Source: Halomicrococcus gelatinilyticus
Lineage (GTDB): Archaea; Halobacteriota; Halobacteria; Halobacteriales; Haladaptataceae
NCBI GenBank assembly: GCA_024227995.1
Contig: CP100465.1
Coordinates: 2,294,001 to 2,358,000 of the forward strand
DNA length: 64,000 nucleotides
Reading direction: 5' to 3'
In this document: positions 26,184 to 34,394 of the stretch, one piece after another
How positions within the stretch are numbered: position 1 is the first letter of the stretch
Layout of the letters: every line of letters starts with the position of its first letter
Made by a program: the position numbers and the translations under genes
Notes under the pieces: generated by a model
Told to the model about the DNA's origin: nothing
Database searches by the model: none
The model's input: the letters and a program-made list of their open reading frames with translations, nothing else

Positions 26184-26278
26184 GGGCTATCGTCTCACCA
26201 CTCTTACTTAAGATTTCAGCCACTGGCCCGTGACGGCGGTTCGAAGTACCTTTGAGGGCTGGTTGCTAGCGCAACCAC

Positions 26279-27106
26279 ATGAGAGTTGGAGCACACGTCT
26301 CGATCGCTGGCGGCGTCGACAACGCCGTCGAACGGGAACTCGACGTCGGTGGCAACTGCGGACAGGTCTTCACCCACTCCCCGCAGGTGTGGCAGGACCC
26401 CAACATCGGCGACGGGGAGGCCGAGCGCTTCCGCGAGGAGACGGCGGCCGAGCTGGACGGCCCCTGGGTCATCCACTCCTCGTACCTCGTCAACCTCTGT
26501 ACGCCCAAGGACGACCTCCGCGAGAAGTCCGTCGACAGCATGCAGAAGGAGGTCGACGCCGCGGCCAAGCTCGGCATCGACTACGTCAACGTCCACCTCG
26601 GCGCCCACACCGGCGCGGGCGTCGACGGCGGCCTCGACAACGCCGCGAGCGCCCTCGACGAGCTCGACGTCCCCGACGGCGTGACCGTCCTCGTCGAGAG
26701 CGACGCCGGCAGCGGGACGAAGCTCGGCGGCGACTTCGAGCACCTCGCCGAGGTCATCGACCGCAGCGAACAGGACCTCGACGTCTGTCTCGACACGGCG
26801 CACATGTTCGCCGCCGGCTACGACCTCTCCAGCGCCGCGGCCGTCGACGAGACGGTCGCGGAGTTCGACGACGTCGTCGGCCTGGACCACCTCCGGTGCA
26901 TCCACCTCAACGACTCCAAGCACGAGTGCGGCACGAACAAGGACGAGCACGCCCACATCGGCGAGGGACTCATCGGCGAGGAGGGGATGGAGGCCATCGT
27001 CAACCACCCCGACCTCGCGGATATCCCCCTCGTCCTGGAGACGCCCAACGAGGACGGCAAGGGCTTCGCGTGGAACATCGAGCGCGTGAAGGAACTGCGC
27101 GAGTAA
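26279..27106 (+). CDS. nfo: Endonuclease IV (AP endonuclease)
   Basis: The enzyme cuts DNA 5' to abasic sites in base-excision repair. The 275-residue TIM barrel has the metal ligands in order: [77 protein letters not shown] (split here into IHLNDSK and DEHAHIGEG) and VLETPNEDG. All are intact, including the three-zinc cluster residues. Its ATG lies 95 bases from the divergent redoxin gene; both are stress-defence genes that may share a regulatory gap. Confidence 0.95.
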   Translation: MRVGAHVSIAGGVDNAVERELDVGGNCGQVFTHSPQVWQDPNIGDGEAERFREETAAELDGPWVIHSSYLVNLCTPKDDLREKSVDSMQKEVDAAAKLGIDYVNVHLGAHTGAGVDGGLDNAASALDELDVPDGVTVLVESDAGSGTKLGGDFEHLAEVIDRSEQDLDVCLDTAHMFAAGYDLSSAAAVDETVAEFDDVVGLDHLRCIHLNDSKHECGTNKDEHAHIGEGLIGEEGMEAIVNHPDLADIPLVLETPNEDGKGFAWNIERVKELRE

Positions 27107-27146
27107 TCGAACCCGACTCCGTCACTCCTCTTCCTGTTGTGTCCTC

Positions 27147-27491
27147 TCACGGCAGCAGCGCGGACAGCAGCCACATCGCGGCCATCCCCGAGACGAGCGT
27201 CGCCAGGATGTCCTCCGTCTTCCACGACACCACCACCGCCAGCGTCCCCGCGAGCAGGCGGGCGTTGGTCGGGGACAGCGACATCGCCCCGTCGACGAAG
27301 ACGAACTGCGGGACGACGAGCGCCGACAGCACCGCCGCGGGGACGAGGCGGAGGCCCCGCTCGACGCTCTCGGGAACGTCGTCGAGGCGGCCGAACAGGG
27401 CGATGAACGACAGGCGCAGCGCGAACGTTCCGACGCCCGCCGCCAGGATGATGAGCCACAGCGTCCCCGCGTCGAAGGTCGTCTCAGTCAT
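27147..27491 (-). CDS. azlD: AzlD-family branched-chain amino-acid exporter subunit
   Basis: This encodes 114 residues with four hydrophobic segments: LWLIILAAGVGTFALRLSF, VLSALVVPQFVF, LAGTLAVVVSW and a C-terminal one. It is the small subunit that joins AzlC to form an exporter of branched-chain amino acids. The FALRLSFIALFGR motif and the ERGLRLVPAAVLSALVVP block are typical. Its start overlaps the azlC stop by 8 bases, so translation is coupled. Confidence 0.9.
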   Translation of the reverse strand: MTETTFDAGTLWLIILAAGVGTFALRLSFIALFGRLDDVPESVERGLRLVPAAVLSALVVPQFVFVDGAMSLSPTNARLLAGTLAVVVSWKTEDILATLVSGMAAMWLLSALLP

Positions 27492-28257
27492 CGAGCACCT
27501 CCTCGACGACCAGGCCGGCCGCGATGCCGGCGACGGCGGCGGTCAGCAGGCCGAGGTTGAACGGGAGGCCGTTCGCCGCGACGGCCACCGCGCCGCCGAC
27601 GACGGCCGTGACGACGGTCGTGCGGTCGGTGATCGCGGGGACGAGCACCGCGAGGAAGACCAGCGGGACGGCGAACTCCAGGTGCCAGCTCGCGGGGACG
27701 CTGCTCCCCAGGAGGATACCGGCGACCGTCGAGGCCTGCCACACCACCCACAGCGGCGTCGCGACGCCGAGGTAGTACCACCGGCGGCTGGTCGCCTCGT
27801 CGCTGCGGAACTCCATCACCGAGACGGCGTACGCCTGGTCGGTGAGCAGGTACGCGAGCCAGGCCTTCCAGCGCGCCGACTGGCGCTCGAAGTACGGTGC
27901 GATGGACGCGCTGTACATCACCAGCCGCAGGTTGACGACGATGACGGTCAGCACGACCACCGCGACCGGAGCGTTCTGGCCGATGAGCTCGATCGCAGCG
28001 AGCTGCGACGCGCCGGCGAAGATGACGACCGACATGGCGAGCGCCTGGATCGCGGGGACGCCGACGCCGACGGCTGCGACGCCGGCGACCATCCCGAACG
28101 GGGCGACGCCGAGGATTATCGGAACCGCGACACGAACGCCGGAGAGGAAGTCCGCACGTGCTGAAGACACTGCCTCGGTGTAGGCCCCGGTGGTGGTATC
28201 AAGCTTGGTATCGCGGCCAGTGACGACGGCGTATCGTCTCACTTTTGCCCCTCCCAT
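27484..28257 (-). CDS. azlC: AzlC-family branched-chain amino-acid exporter subunit
   Basis: This is the large membrane subunit (up to 257 residues) of the AzlCD exporter. Five or so hydrophobic segments follow FLSGVRVAVPIILGVAPFGMVAGVAA; the FAGASQLAAIELIGQNAP motif and NLRLVMYSASIAPYF are diagnostic. The annotated ATG at 28257 leaves only 14 bases to the divergent methyltransferase start, so the real start may be the in-frame GTG at 28170 (VSSARADFLSG), which fits the family N terminus better. Confidence 0.88.
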   Translation of the reverse strand: MGGAKVRRYAVVTGRDTKLDTTTGAYTEAVSSARADFLSGVRVAVPIILGVAPFGMVAGVAAVGVGVPAIQALAMSVVIFAGASQLAAIELIGQNAPVAVVVLTVIVVNLRLVMYSASIAPYFERQSARWKAWLAYLLTDQAYAVSVMEFRSDEATSRRWYYLGVATPLWVVWQASTVAGILLGSSVPASWHLEFAVPLVFLAVLVPAITDRTTVVTAVVGGAVAVAANGLPFNLGLLTAAVAGIAAGLVVEEVLDD

Positions 28258-28271
28258 CCGAACAGTCGCGC

Positions 28272-29108
28272 GTGCGAGAGTTTTCTGCCGACTACCTGCG
28301 GCGCACGCGAGAAGGGCTCTGGGAGGACCGCGACGCGCTCGCGGACCTCGAACTCGGGTCCCGCGAGCGCGTGCTGGACGTCGGCTGTGGGACGGGCGAA
28401 CTGACCCGCGTCCTCGCCGCGGAGACGTCGGGCGAGGTCGTCGGCGTCGACGCCGACACCGCCCTGCTCGCCGTCGCGAACGACCACCGGGAGCCGGGCG
28501 ACCGCACGTCGTTCGTCGCGGGCGACGCCAACCGGCTTCCGTTCCCGGACGACCACTTCGACCTCGTCGTCTGCCAGGCCCTGCTCGTCAACCTGCCCGA
28601 CCCGGCACGCGCCGTCCAGGAGTTCGCCCGCGTTTCCCGCGACCTCGTGGCCGCGGTCGAACCCGACAACGCCGCGGTGTCGGTCGAGTCGACGGTCGAC
28701 GCGGAGCGCGACCTGGCCCGCCGCGCCAGGGAGGCGTTCGTCGCGGGCGTCGACACGGACGTCGCGCTCGGCGGCGGGGGCACCAGAGCGGCGTTCCGCG
28801 ACGTCGGCCTCCACGACGTCCGGACCCGCGAACACTACCACGCGAAGACCGTCGAACCGCCGTACGACGAGCGCGACGTCGAGGCCGCGAAGCGGAAGGC
28901 CAGCGGCGCGGCGCTCGCCGACCGCCGCGAGACGCTGGTCGGCCCGCTCGACGCCGAGGAGTACGACCGCCTGCGGACGGCGTGGCGCGAGATGGGCCGC
29001 GACGTCGTCGAGCAGATGGCCGACGGCGACTATCGGCGCTCGGAGGTCGTCCCCTTCTACGTGACCGTCGGCCGGGTCGACGGCCCCCCGACCTCCTCCG
29101 CGGGGTAA
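28272..29108 (+). CDS. Class I SAM-dependent methyltransferase
   Basis: This encodes 278 residues from a GTG (VREFSADYLRRTREGLWEDR). Motif I is VLDVGCGTGELTRVL, motif II VVGVDADTALLAVA, and the FDLVVCQALLVNLPDP block follows. The remaining C-terminal part (residues 140-278) is a family-specific acidic cap. Substrate unknown. It is divergent from azlC with almost no gap, which makes one of the two start calls doubtful. It resembles methyltransferase-11 enzymes acting on small molecules. Confidence 0.84.
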   Translation: MREFSADYLRRTREGLWEDRDALADLELGSRERVLDVGCGTGELTRVLAAETSGEVVGVDADTALLAVANDHREPGDRTSFVAGDANRLPFPDDHFDLVVCQALLVNLPDPARAVQEFARVSRDLVAAVEPDNAAVSVESTVDAERDLARRAREAFVAGVDTDVALGGGGTRAAFRDVGLHDVRTREHYHAKTVEPPYDERDVEAAKRKASGAALADRRETLVGPLDAEEYDRLRTAWREMGRDVVEQMADGDYRRSEVVPFYVTVGRVDGPPTSSAG

Positions 29109-29208
29109 CCGCACCGACACGAGCCGACGGCCCCGATGCCTCGCCGACGCGCGGCAGAACGCGACCGGTCTCGAAAACCCTTATCGGACTGCCGTACCGC
29201 CTATCCGC

Positions 29209-30300
29209 ATGGACCCACGAATCAGGCAGCACGCCGAGATCCTGGTCGACCACAGCACCGACGTGCAGGCGGGCGACAACGTCCTCGTCCGTGCGCCGGC
29301 CGTCGCGGAGGACCTCGCCGTCGCCGTCTTCGAACGGCTCGGCGACCGGGGTGCGAACCCCTCGCTCGCGATGCGGAGTCCGCGCGCCGACCGCGCCTTC
29401 CTCCGGGCGACCGACGAGGAGGACTTCGAACTCCACGGGCACGAACTCGCCGAGATGGAGGAGACCGACGTCGTCATCATCGTCAAGGGCACCCGGAACG
29501 CGGCGGAGACGAGCGACGTTCCGCCCGAGAAGACCGCGGCGATGGCCCGCGCCAACAGCGCCGTCAGCGAGGAGCGGATGGGCAAACGCTGGGTCGGCAC
29601 CCAGTTCCCGGCGTCCGGCGAGGCCCAGCTCGCGGAGATGAGCACCGAGGCGTACGAGGACTTCGTCTACGGCGCGGTCAACAAGGACTGGGAGGCCCAG
29701 CGCACCCACCAGGAGCAGATGGTGGCGATCCTCGACCCGGCCGACGAGGTCCGCGTTGTCTCCGGCGACGCCACCGACCTCCGAATGAGCGTCGACGGCA
29801 TGAAGACGGTCAACGACTACGGCGAGAAGAACCTCCCCGGCGGTGAGGTGTTCACCGCGCCCGTCCCCGACTCCGTCGAGGGTGAGGTGCTCTTCGACAA
29901 GCCGCTCGTCCGGAACGGTCGCGAGATAGAGGACGTCTACCTGAAGTTCGAGGACGGCGAGGTCGTCGACCACCGTGCAGCGAAGAACGAGGAGGTCCTG
30001 ACGGGCGTGCTCGAGACGGACGAGGGCGCGCGCCGTCTGGGCGAACTCGGCATCGGAATGAACCGCGACATCGATCGGTTCACCTACAACATGCTATTCG
30101 ACGAGAAGATGGGCGACACCGTCCACCTCGCCATCGGCAAGGCTATCCGCGAGACGGTGCCAGAGGGCCAGCCCTACAACGAGAGCGCGACGCACCTCGA
30201 CATGATCGTCGACATGAGCGAGGACTCCTACATCGAGGTCGACGGGGAGATCGTCCAGCGTGACGGAACCTTCCGGTTCGAGGACGGTTTCGAGGGCTGA
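29209..30300 (+). CDS. M29-family (thermophilic-type) aminopeptidase
   Basis: This encodes 363 residues of a dinuclear-metal aminopeptidase that trims N-terminal residues of peptides in the cytoplasm. The N domain has IRQHAEILVDHSTDVQAGDNVLV. The C domain carries the M29 metal motifs GEVFTAPVPDSVEGEV, EDGEVVDHRA, NEEVLTG, GELGIGMN and HLAIGKAI, followed by the final HLDMIVDMS. Length is normal. Its last 45 bases form the first part of a 108-base tandem repeat, so the intact stop is followed by two spare copies of its own C-terminal codons. Confidence 0.92.
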   Translation: MDPRIRQHAEILVDHSTDVQAGDNVLVRAPAVAEDLAVAVFERLGDRGANPSLAMRSPRADRAFLRATDEEDFELHGHELAEMEETDVVIIVKGTRNAAETSDVPPEKTAAMARANSAVSEERMGKRWVGTQFPASGEAQLAEMSTEAYEDFVYGAVNKDWEAQRTHQEQMVAILDPADEVRVVSGDATDLRMSVDGMKTVNDYGEKNLPGGEVFTAPVPDSVEGEVLFDKPLVRNGREIEDVYLKFEDGEVVDHRAAKNEEVLTGVLETDEGARRLGELGIGMNRDIDRFTYNMLFDEKMGDTVHLAIGKAIRETVPEGQPYNESATHLDMIVDMSEDSYIEVDGEIVQRDGTFRFEDGFEG

Positions 30301-30517
30301 CGTCAAGACTTTTTGGTGCAGCTTTTGCGAGCGAAGCGAGACAAAAGGTGCGGGCAGGTGGTTCAGCGTGACGGAACCTTCCGGTTCGAGGACGGTTTCG
30401 AGGGCTGACGTCAAGACTTTTTGGTGCAGCTTTTGCGAGCGAAGCGAGACAAAAGGTGCGGGCAGGTGGTTCAGCGTGACGGAACCTTCCGGTTCGAGGA
30501 CGGTTTCGAGGGCTGAC
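30256..30517 (+). repeat. 108-bp direct tandem repeat, 2.4 copies
   Basis: Copies begin at 30256, 30364 and 30472; the third is cut short at 30517. The visible positions are identical between copies. Each copy holds the last 14 codons and stop of the M29 aminopeptidase gene, then ACTTTTTGG and a small hairpin CTTTTG...CAAAAG around CGAGCGAAGCGAG. The copies therefore duplicate the gene end plus its terminator. Copies 2 and 3 carry no start codon in frame and are not expected to be translated. Confidence 0.93.
30308..30353 (+). terminator. Terminator of the aminopeptidase gene (first of two identical copies)
   Basis: A T-run (ACTTTTTGG, about 10 bases after the stop) is followed by CTTTTG and its inverse CAAAAG separated by 14 bases. 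The same element recurs 108 bases downstream (30416-30461). T-rich tracts are the known archaeal termination signal; the doubled element should make read-through negligible. Confidence 0.45.
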
Positions 30518-30530
30518 CGACCGGCACGAG

Positions 30531-30645
30531 ATTTTAAATACGAACCCGCGGCCACACCCGGCGTGACCTGACGCCGGCGCGCGAGCGGCCGAAGCGGGTG
30601 TGCGGTGCTCCCTCGCGCGCAACCGACGCTGCACCGCCTGTTCGC
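30531..30645 (+). ncRNA. Candidate small RNA with a strong promoter
   Basis: GATTTTAAATACG (around 30530-30541) is a strong TATA with BRE-like CACGA before it, of the kind that drives stable RNA genes in haloarchaea. No protein frame of good quality starts within 100 bases on the plus strand. The predicted transcript (from about 30560) contains GCGGTGC and GCACCGC, a perfect 7-bp stem near its end, and GCGTGACCTGACGCCGGCGC before it. The minus-strand gene ends at 30649. This is inference; tRNA features are absent. Confidence 0.3.
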
Positions 30646-30648
30646 CCC

Positions 30649-31293
30649 TTACACCACGTCGCCGCGGACCGTCGCTCCGTCCTGACGCTTGCGGTAGGAC
30701 TCGACCGCAGCGGCAGCCTCGTCCGTCTTCTCCCCGGCCATGCCGAGCATCTCCAGCGCGTCGGGTAGCGTCGGGAAGGCGAGCTCGCTCTCCTGGAGCT
30801 TCCGCAACGCCTCGTCGCTGCGCTGTCCCCCGGCCCAGAGACAGACCCCGCGCGGGTCGAGGATCTGTTCGTAGGCCTCGCGGGCGACGGCGCCCTTCAG
30901 CCGCTGGGTGACGTTGTCCTCGAAACTGGAGTTGCACACCTCGAGATGGACGGGTTCGTCGTCGTGCAGGAGATGTGCCGCGAGGCACTTCTCGGGCGCG
31001 GCGTGTCCGTTCTCGTTCGCGCGGAGCAGGTCGGGGTGGGCGTCGGCCCACTCCGCCCGGACCGTCTTGCCGACGCCTTTCACGCCGTGGGACCTGTGGA
31101 ACTCCTCTTCGCGGTCGGCGTCGCCGCGCAGCAGGATGTCCTTCGTGACGTACACGTCGAGGCGGTCGATCGGGTCGAGCCCGAGCGCGACGTCGCCGTA
31201 CACCCACACTTCCCGCACCGGGACCGGCATCGTGTCGTTCTCGACGGTGTCGACGATCTCCTCGACGCGTTCGATGGCCACGCTTCGCTCCAT
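30649..31293 (-). CDS. DUF7095-type haloarchaeal protein
   Basis: This encodes 214 residues, soluble and acidic. The N half reads ERVEEIVDTVENDTMPVPV, EVWVYGDVALGLDPIDRLDVYVTKD, with a nucleotidyltransferase-like GDVALG..DRLDVYV pattern; the middle has HRSHGVKGVGKTVRAEWADAHP, and the end PDALEMLGMAGEKTDEAAAAV. I believe it belongs to the conserved haloarchaeal DUF7095 group, with no known reaction. An upstream in-frame ATG at 31323 would add ten residues; the shorter start matches the apparent conserved beginning (MERSVAIERVEE). Confidence 0.78.
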   Translation of the reverse strand: MERSVAIERVEEIVDTVENDTMPVPVREVWVYGDVALGLDPIDRLDVYVTKDILLRGDADREEEFHRSHGVKGVGKTVRAEWADAHPDLLRANENGHAAPEKCLAAHLLHDDEPVHLEVCNSSFEDNVTQRLKGAVAREAYEQILDPRGVCLWAGGQRSDEALRKLQESELAFPTLPDALEMLGMAGEKTDEAAAAVESYRKRQDGATVRGDVV

Positions 31294-31362
31294 TCGGTCG
31301 GTCAGTTCGGGTTCGCACCGCATAAACGCGCTGGATGCTGGAGGTCGGCTATCGACAGGTCC

Positions 31363-32292
31363 TCAGTCGTCGGGGGAGGACTCGACCTGGCTGGTCCGGA
31401 CGCTGCCGTCGACGCCGACGTCGCCCGTGAGCTGCCGGTGGGGATAGGGCATGTCGATGCCCTCGGCGTCGAAGCGCTCCTTGACGCGCTTGACGAACTC
31501 GGAGTTGACGCCTACCACGTCGCCGCGGTCGGGGTTCCGGATCCAGATCCGCGACTGGAGGTTGATCGACGAGTCCCCCAGTTCGGTCACCCGTACCGAC
31601 GGTCCGGGGTCGTCCATGATCCCTTCGACGTCGGCGGCCTCGTCGAGGATGGCCTCGATTGCCTGGTCGATGTCGTCGCCGTACCCGATGCCGAAGACGA
31701 TGGTCCGCCGGAGCTTGTCGTACGCGACGGGATTCGTCACGGCGTCGTTGGCGAGCGTCCCGTTCGGTACCGTCACGAGTTCGTTGTCGAACGTCCGGAC
31801 GCGCGTCACCCGCAGGTCGATCTCCTCGACGCGCCCCTCGCCGTCGACCCACTCGATCCAGTCGCCCACCTCGAACGGGCGGTCCTTGAGGATGAACACG
31901 CCGGCGACGAAGTTCGCGAGGAGGTCCTGCATGGCGAACCCGACGGCCAGCGCGATGGCTCCTGCGAAGACGGAGAAGGCGGCGATGACGCTCCCGAATC
32001 CGGCGACCGTGAACGCGACTGCGACGGCGAGCAGGACGACGACGACGTTCGCCACGTTCTCGCCCAGGCTTCGCACCGTCGGATCGAACCCGCGCTGGTC
32101 GAGCACGCGCCGCACCAGCGGCAAGAGCACGAACTTCCCGAGCAGGTAGACGACGACGAAGGCGAGCAGGAACGCGAGGACCTTGCCGACGAGGCCGCTG
32201 TACTGGCTCAGGAGTTCGTCGACCGAGTTCGGAACCGGGCCGTCGCCCTGTGCGAGGATGATACTCTGCACTACCGGCGGTAGAAACGACAT
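31363..32292 (-). CDS. MscS-type mechanosensitive ion channel
   Basis: This encodes 309 residues of a small-conductance tension-gated channel that releases solutes on hypo-osmotic shock. Three membrane helices lie in residues 30-120, the pore-lining one in AIALAVGFAMQDLLANFVAGV. It continues into the beta domain (RPFEVGDWIEWVDGEGRVEEIDL, TVPNGTLANDAVTN) and the alpha/beta tail ending in the acidic SSPDD. The ATG at 32292 is chosen because the 156 codons open upstream of it lack hydrophobic or coding pattern. For a halophile facing dilution this is a plausible safety valve. Confidence 0.92.
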   Translation of the reverse strand: MSFLPPVVQSIILAQGDGPVPNSVDELLSQYSGLVGKVLAFLLAFVVVYLLGKFVLLPLVRRVLDQRGFDPTVRSLGENVANVVVVLLAVAVAFTVAGFGSVIAAFSVFAGAIALAVGFAMQDLLANFVAGVFILKDRPFEVGDWIEWVDGEGRVEEIDLRVTRVRTFDNELVTVPNGTLANDAVTNPVAYDKLRRTIVFGIGYGDDIDQAIEAILDEAADVEGIMDDPGPSVRVTELGDSSINLQSRIWIRNPDRGDVVGVNSEFVKRVKERFDAEGIDMPYPHRQLTGDVGVDGSVRTSQVESSPDD

Positions 32293-32419
32293 AGGGGCGA
32301 TTCGAAGAAGTAGGTGAAGAACGTTTTGGCCGCCTCGACGCAGGTCCGGATATTGTCCGTCATTGGTCGCACTGTCCATCACCGTTAAGCCGGTACGCGT
32401 CGATTCTGATGCTTGAGCC

Positions 32420-33565
32420 ATGGTCACGGAGATCACAGCGGAACAGCTGGCAGACCGGCAGGACGCCGGCGAGCAGTACCTCCTCCTGGACACGCGGCCC
32501 GAGGAGAGCTTCGAGTCGTGGCACGTGGAGGGCGCGAAGAACTTCCCGTTCAGTTCGGACGACTCGCTCTCCGAGTCGGACGTAGAGGAAGTCCACTCGA
32601 TGCTGGACGGCCACGACGAGATACTGACCATCTGCGCGAAGGGTATCTCGTCGTTCCACTTCGCCGAGGAGCTACGCGAACAAGGGTTCGACGATGTGAC
32701 GGTCGTGAAAGGCGGGATGGAGGACTGGAGCCAGGTGTACGAGCACGTCCTCGTCGACACGCCAGGCGACGCGAACGTCGTCCAGGTCCAGCGGCGTGCG
32801 AAGGGCTGTCTTGGCTACGTCGTCGGCAGCGACAGGGAGGCCGTCGTCGTCGACGCGACGCGGCACGTCCGGGAGTTCCAGGAGGCCGCCGCGATGCTGG
32901 GCTGTGAGATAACGCACGTCCTCGACACGCACGTCCACGCCGACCACGTCTCCGGCGGGCGGAAGCTCGCGGACGAACTCGGCGTGCCGTACCACCTCGG
33001 CGACCGCGCGACGGAGCGCGACGTCGAGTACGAGTACGAACCGCTCGGGAGGAACGAGGTGCTGACGGTCGGCGACGCCGAGATCAAGGCCGTCCGCACG
33101 CCTGGCCACACCTCCGAGCTGGTCAGCTACCTCGTCAACGACGAGGCGGTCCTGACGGGCGACGCCCTCTTCGTCGACTCCATCGGGCGGACGGAACTGG
33201 AGTTCGGCGACGCGGGTGCGGCCCGCGGCGCGCGGATGCAGTACGAGTCGCTGCACCGGTCGCTGATGAGCGAACCGGACAGCGTCGTCGTCCTTCCGGG
33301 CCACGTCACCGTCACCGAGGAGGGGCGCTACGCTTACGGCAGCCCCGGCGAACCCATCTACTCGACCATCGGCGAACTGCGCACCACCCTCGACGTGCTT
33401 CAGCTCGACGAGGAGGCGTTCGTCGACCGACTGTCGAGCGACGTCCCGGAGAAGCCGCCGAACTACGAGACGGTCATCGCCATCAATCGCGGCGCGGAGC
33501 AGCCGGACGACGAACAGGCAGCGACCGAACTCGAACTCGGTCCGAACCGCTGTTCAGCGCCCTGA
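32420..33565 (+). CDS. Rhodanese / metallo-beta-lactamase fusion (persulfide dioxygenase-like)
   Basis: This encodes 381 residues. Residues 1-105 are a rhodanese domain (LLLDTRPEESFESWHVEGA; active-site cysteine in TICAKGISSFHFAEEL). Residues 115-340 are a glyoxalase-II/ETHE1-type MBL domain with THVHADHVSGG (HxHxDH), RTPGHTSELVSYLV and LTGDALFVDSIGRTEL. The combination fits sulfur-transfer plus persulfide oxidation to sulfite. The order is reversed compared with the common MBL-then-rhodanese fusion. Its start is 127 bases from the divergent MscS gene. Confidence 0.9.
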   Translation: MVTEITAEQLADRQDAGEQYLLLDTRPEESFESWHVEGAKNFPFSSDDSLSESDVEEVHSMLDGHDEILTICAKGISSFHFAEELREQGFDDVTVVKGGMEDWSQVYEHVLVDTPGDANVVQVQRRAKGCLGYVVGSDREAVVVDATRHVREFQEAAAMLGCEITHVLDTHVHADHVSGGRKLADELGVPYHLGDRATERDVEYEYEPLGRNEVLTVGDAEIKAVRTPGHTSELVSYLVNDEAVLTGDALFVDSIGRTELEFGDAGAARGARMQYESLHRSLMSEPDSVVVLPGHVTVTEEGRYAYGSPGEPIYSTIGELRTTLDVLQLDEEAFVDRLSSDVPEKPPNYETVIAINRGAEQPDDEQAATELELGPNRCSAP

Positions 33566-33597
33566 TCGGTCATTTTCTTCCTGCGCCGCCCGACGCT

Positions 33598-34170
33598 TCA
33601 GGTCACCGTCCGCCACCTGCCGTTGCGGTCGCGGACCGCGGCGAACGCCATGGAGGTACCGCCGACTGCGAGGCCGACGCCGAACAGTGACCAGCGGACG
33701 TGTGCGCCGCCGGGCCAGCCGACCGCCAGCAGCGCCGCCAGCGTTAGCTGGACCGCGGCCGTCGCCAGCAGCGAGCGTCGGTCCGCGCCCGTCTCCCGGA
33801 GGCCGGCGACGACGCGGTGGGCGGCGAACGCACCGAGCACGCCGGCGAGCAACAGCGCGACCGTCGTCGGCCCGACCGGGAACGCCAGAAGGCCGAACGC
33901 GGCGAGGCCGTAGACGACCGCCAGGGCGAGCCCTCGGACCGTCTCCTCGGTGTCGTCGGGGACCGCCACGGCGTGCTGTGTCAGGACGAGCGCGACGACG
34001 ACCAGCGCGACCGCGAGCCAGCCGGTGAGCACGCCGAGCAACGCCGGCAGGCCGACGACGAGCAGGCCGACGCCCGTCACCACCACGCCAGCCGAGAACC
34101 GGCTTCGCCACTCCTCCGTTCCGGGCGGTTCGACCCCCGTCGCCGTCCCGGTCCCCCCGTTCGACCCCAT
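33598..34170 (-). CDS. Five- to six-helix membrane protein of unknown function
   Basis: This encodes 190 residues. A Gly/Thr-rich lead (GSNGGTGTATG) precedes hydrophobic segments at about 28-48, 50-68, 78-98, 101-120 and 135-175 (VVVTGVGLLVVGLPALLGVL, WLAVALVVVALVLTQHAVAV and others). The charged loops are short (VPDDTEETVR, LRETGADRRS). No domain is recognised. It is convergent with the rhodanese-MBL gene, 32 bases apart, and has its own upstream region shared with the divergent ncsA promoter. Confidence 0.72.
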   Translation of the reverse strand: MGSNGGTGTATGVEPPGTEEWRSRFSAGVVVTGVGLLVVGLPALLGVLTGWLAVALVVVALVLTQHAVAVPDDTEETVRGLALAVVYGLAAFGLLAFPVGPTTVALLLAGVLGAFAAHRVVAGLRETGADRRSLLATAAVQLTLAALLAVGWPGGAHVRWSLFGVGLAVGGTSMAFAAVRDRNGRWRTVT

Positions 34171-34394
34171 TCTCGACCGAGGTACGTGACCCTCGCAGAA
34201 GTGTGTTCCCCCGGAGATGGCCGCTTCGGCGACCGTCGGTCGCTGTCCCGATATCCGGTTCAGCGACGGCCGTCGCGCCGAGCCGCGGCCTCTCTCGCAG
34301 CCGACACGACCGACCCAGGGCCGATTTGCTATAGCATCATCGGCTTTATACGAACCCGAAACGGTGAAACGGCCGGCGACGCAACCCGCTCGTA

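Noticed and set aside
30094-30571. Repetitive protein-like frames on both strands over the 108-bp repeats
   Set aside because: The repeats produce open frames because 108 is divisible by three; the real coding part is only the aminopeptidase C terminus in copy 1.
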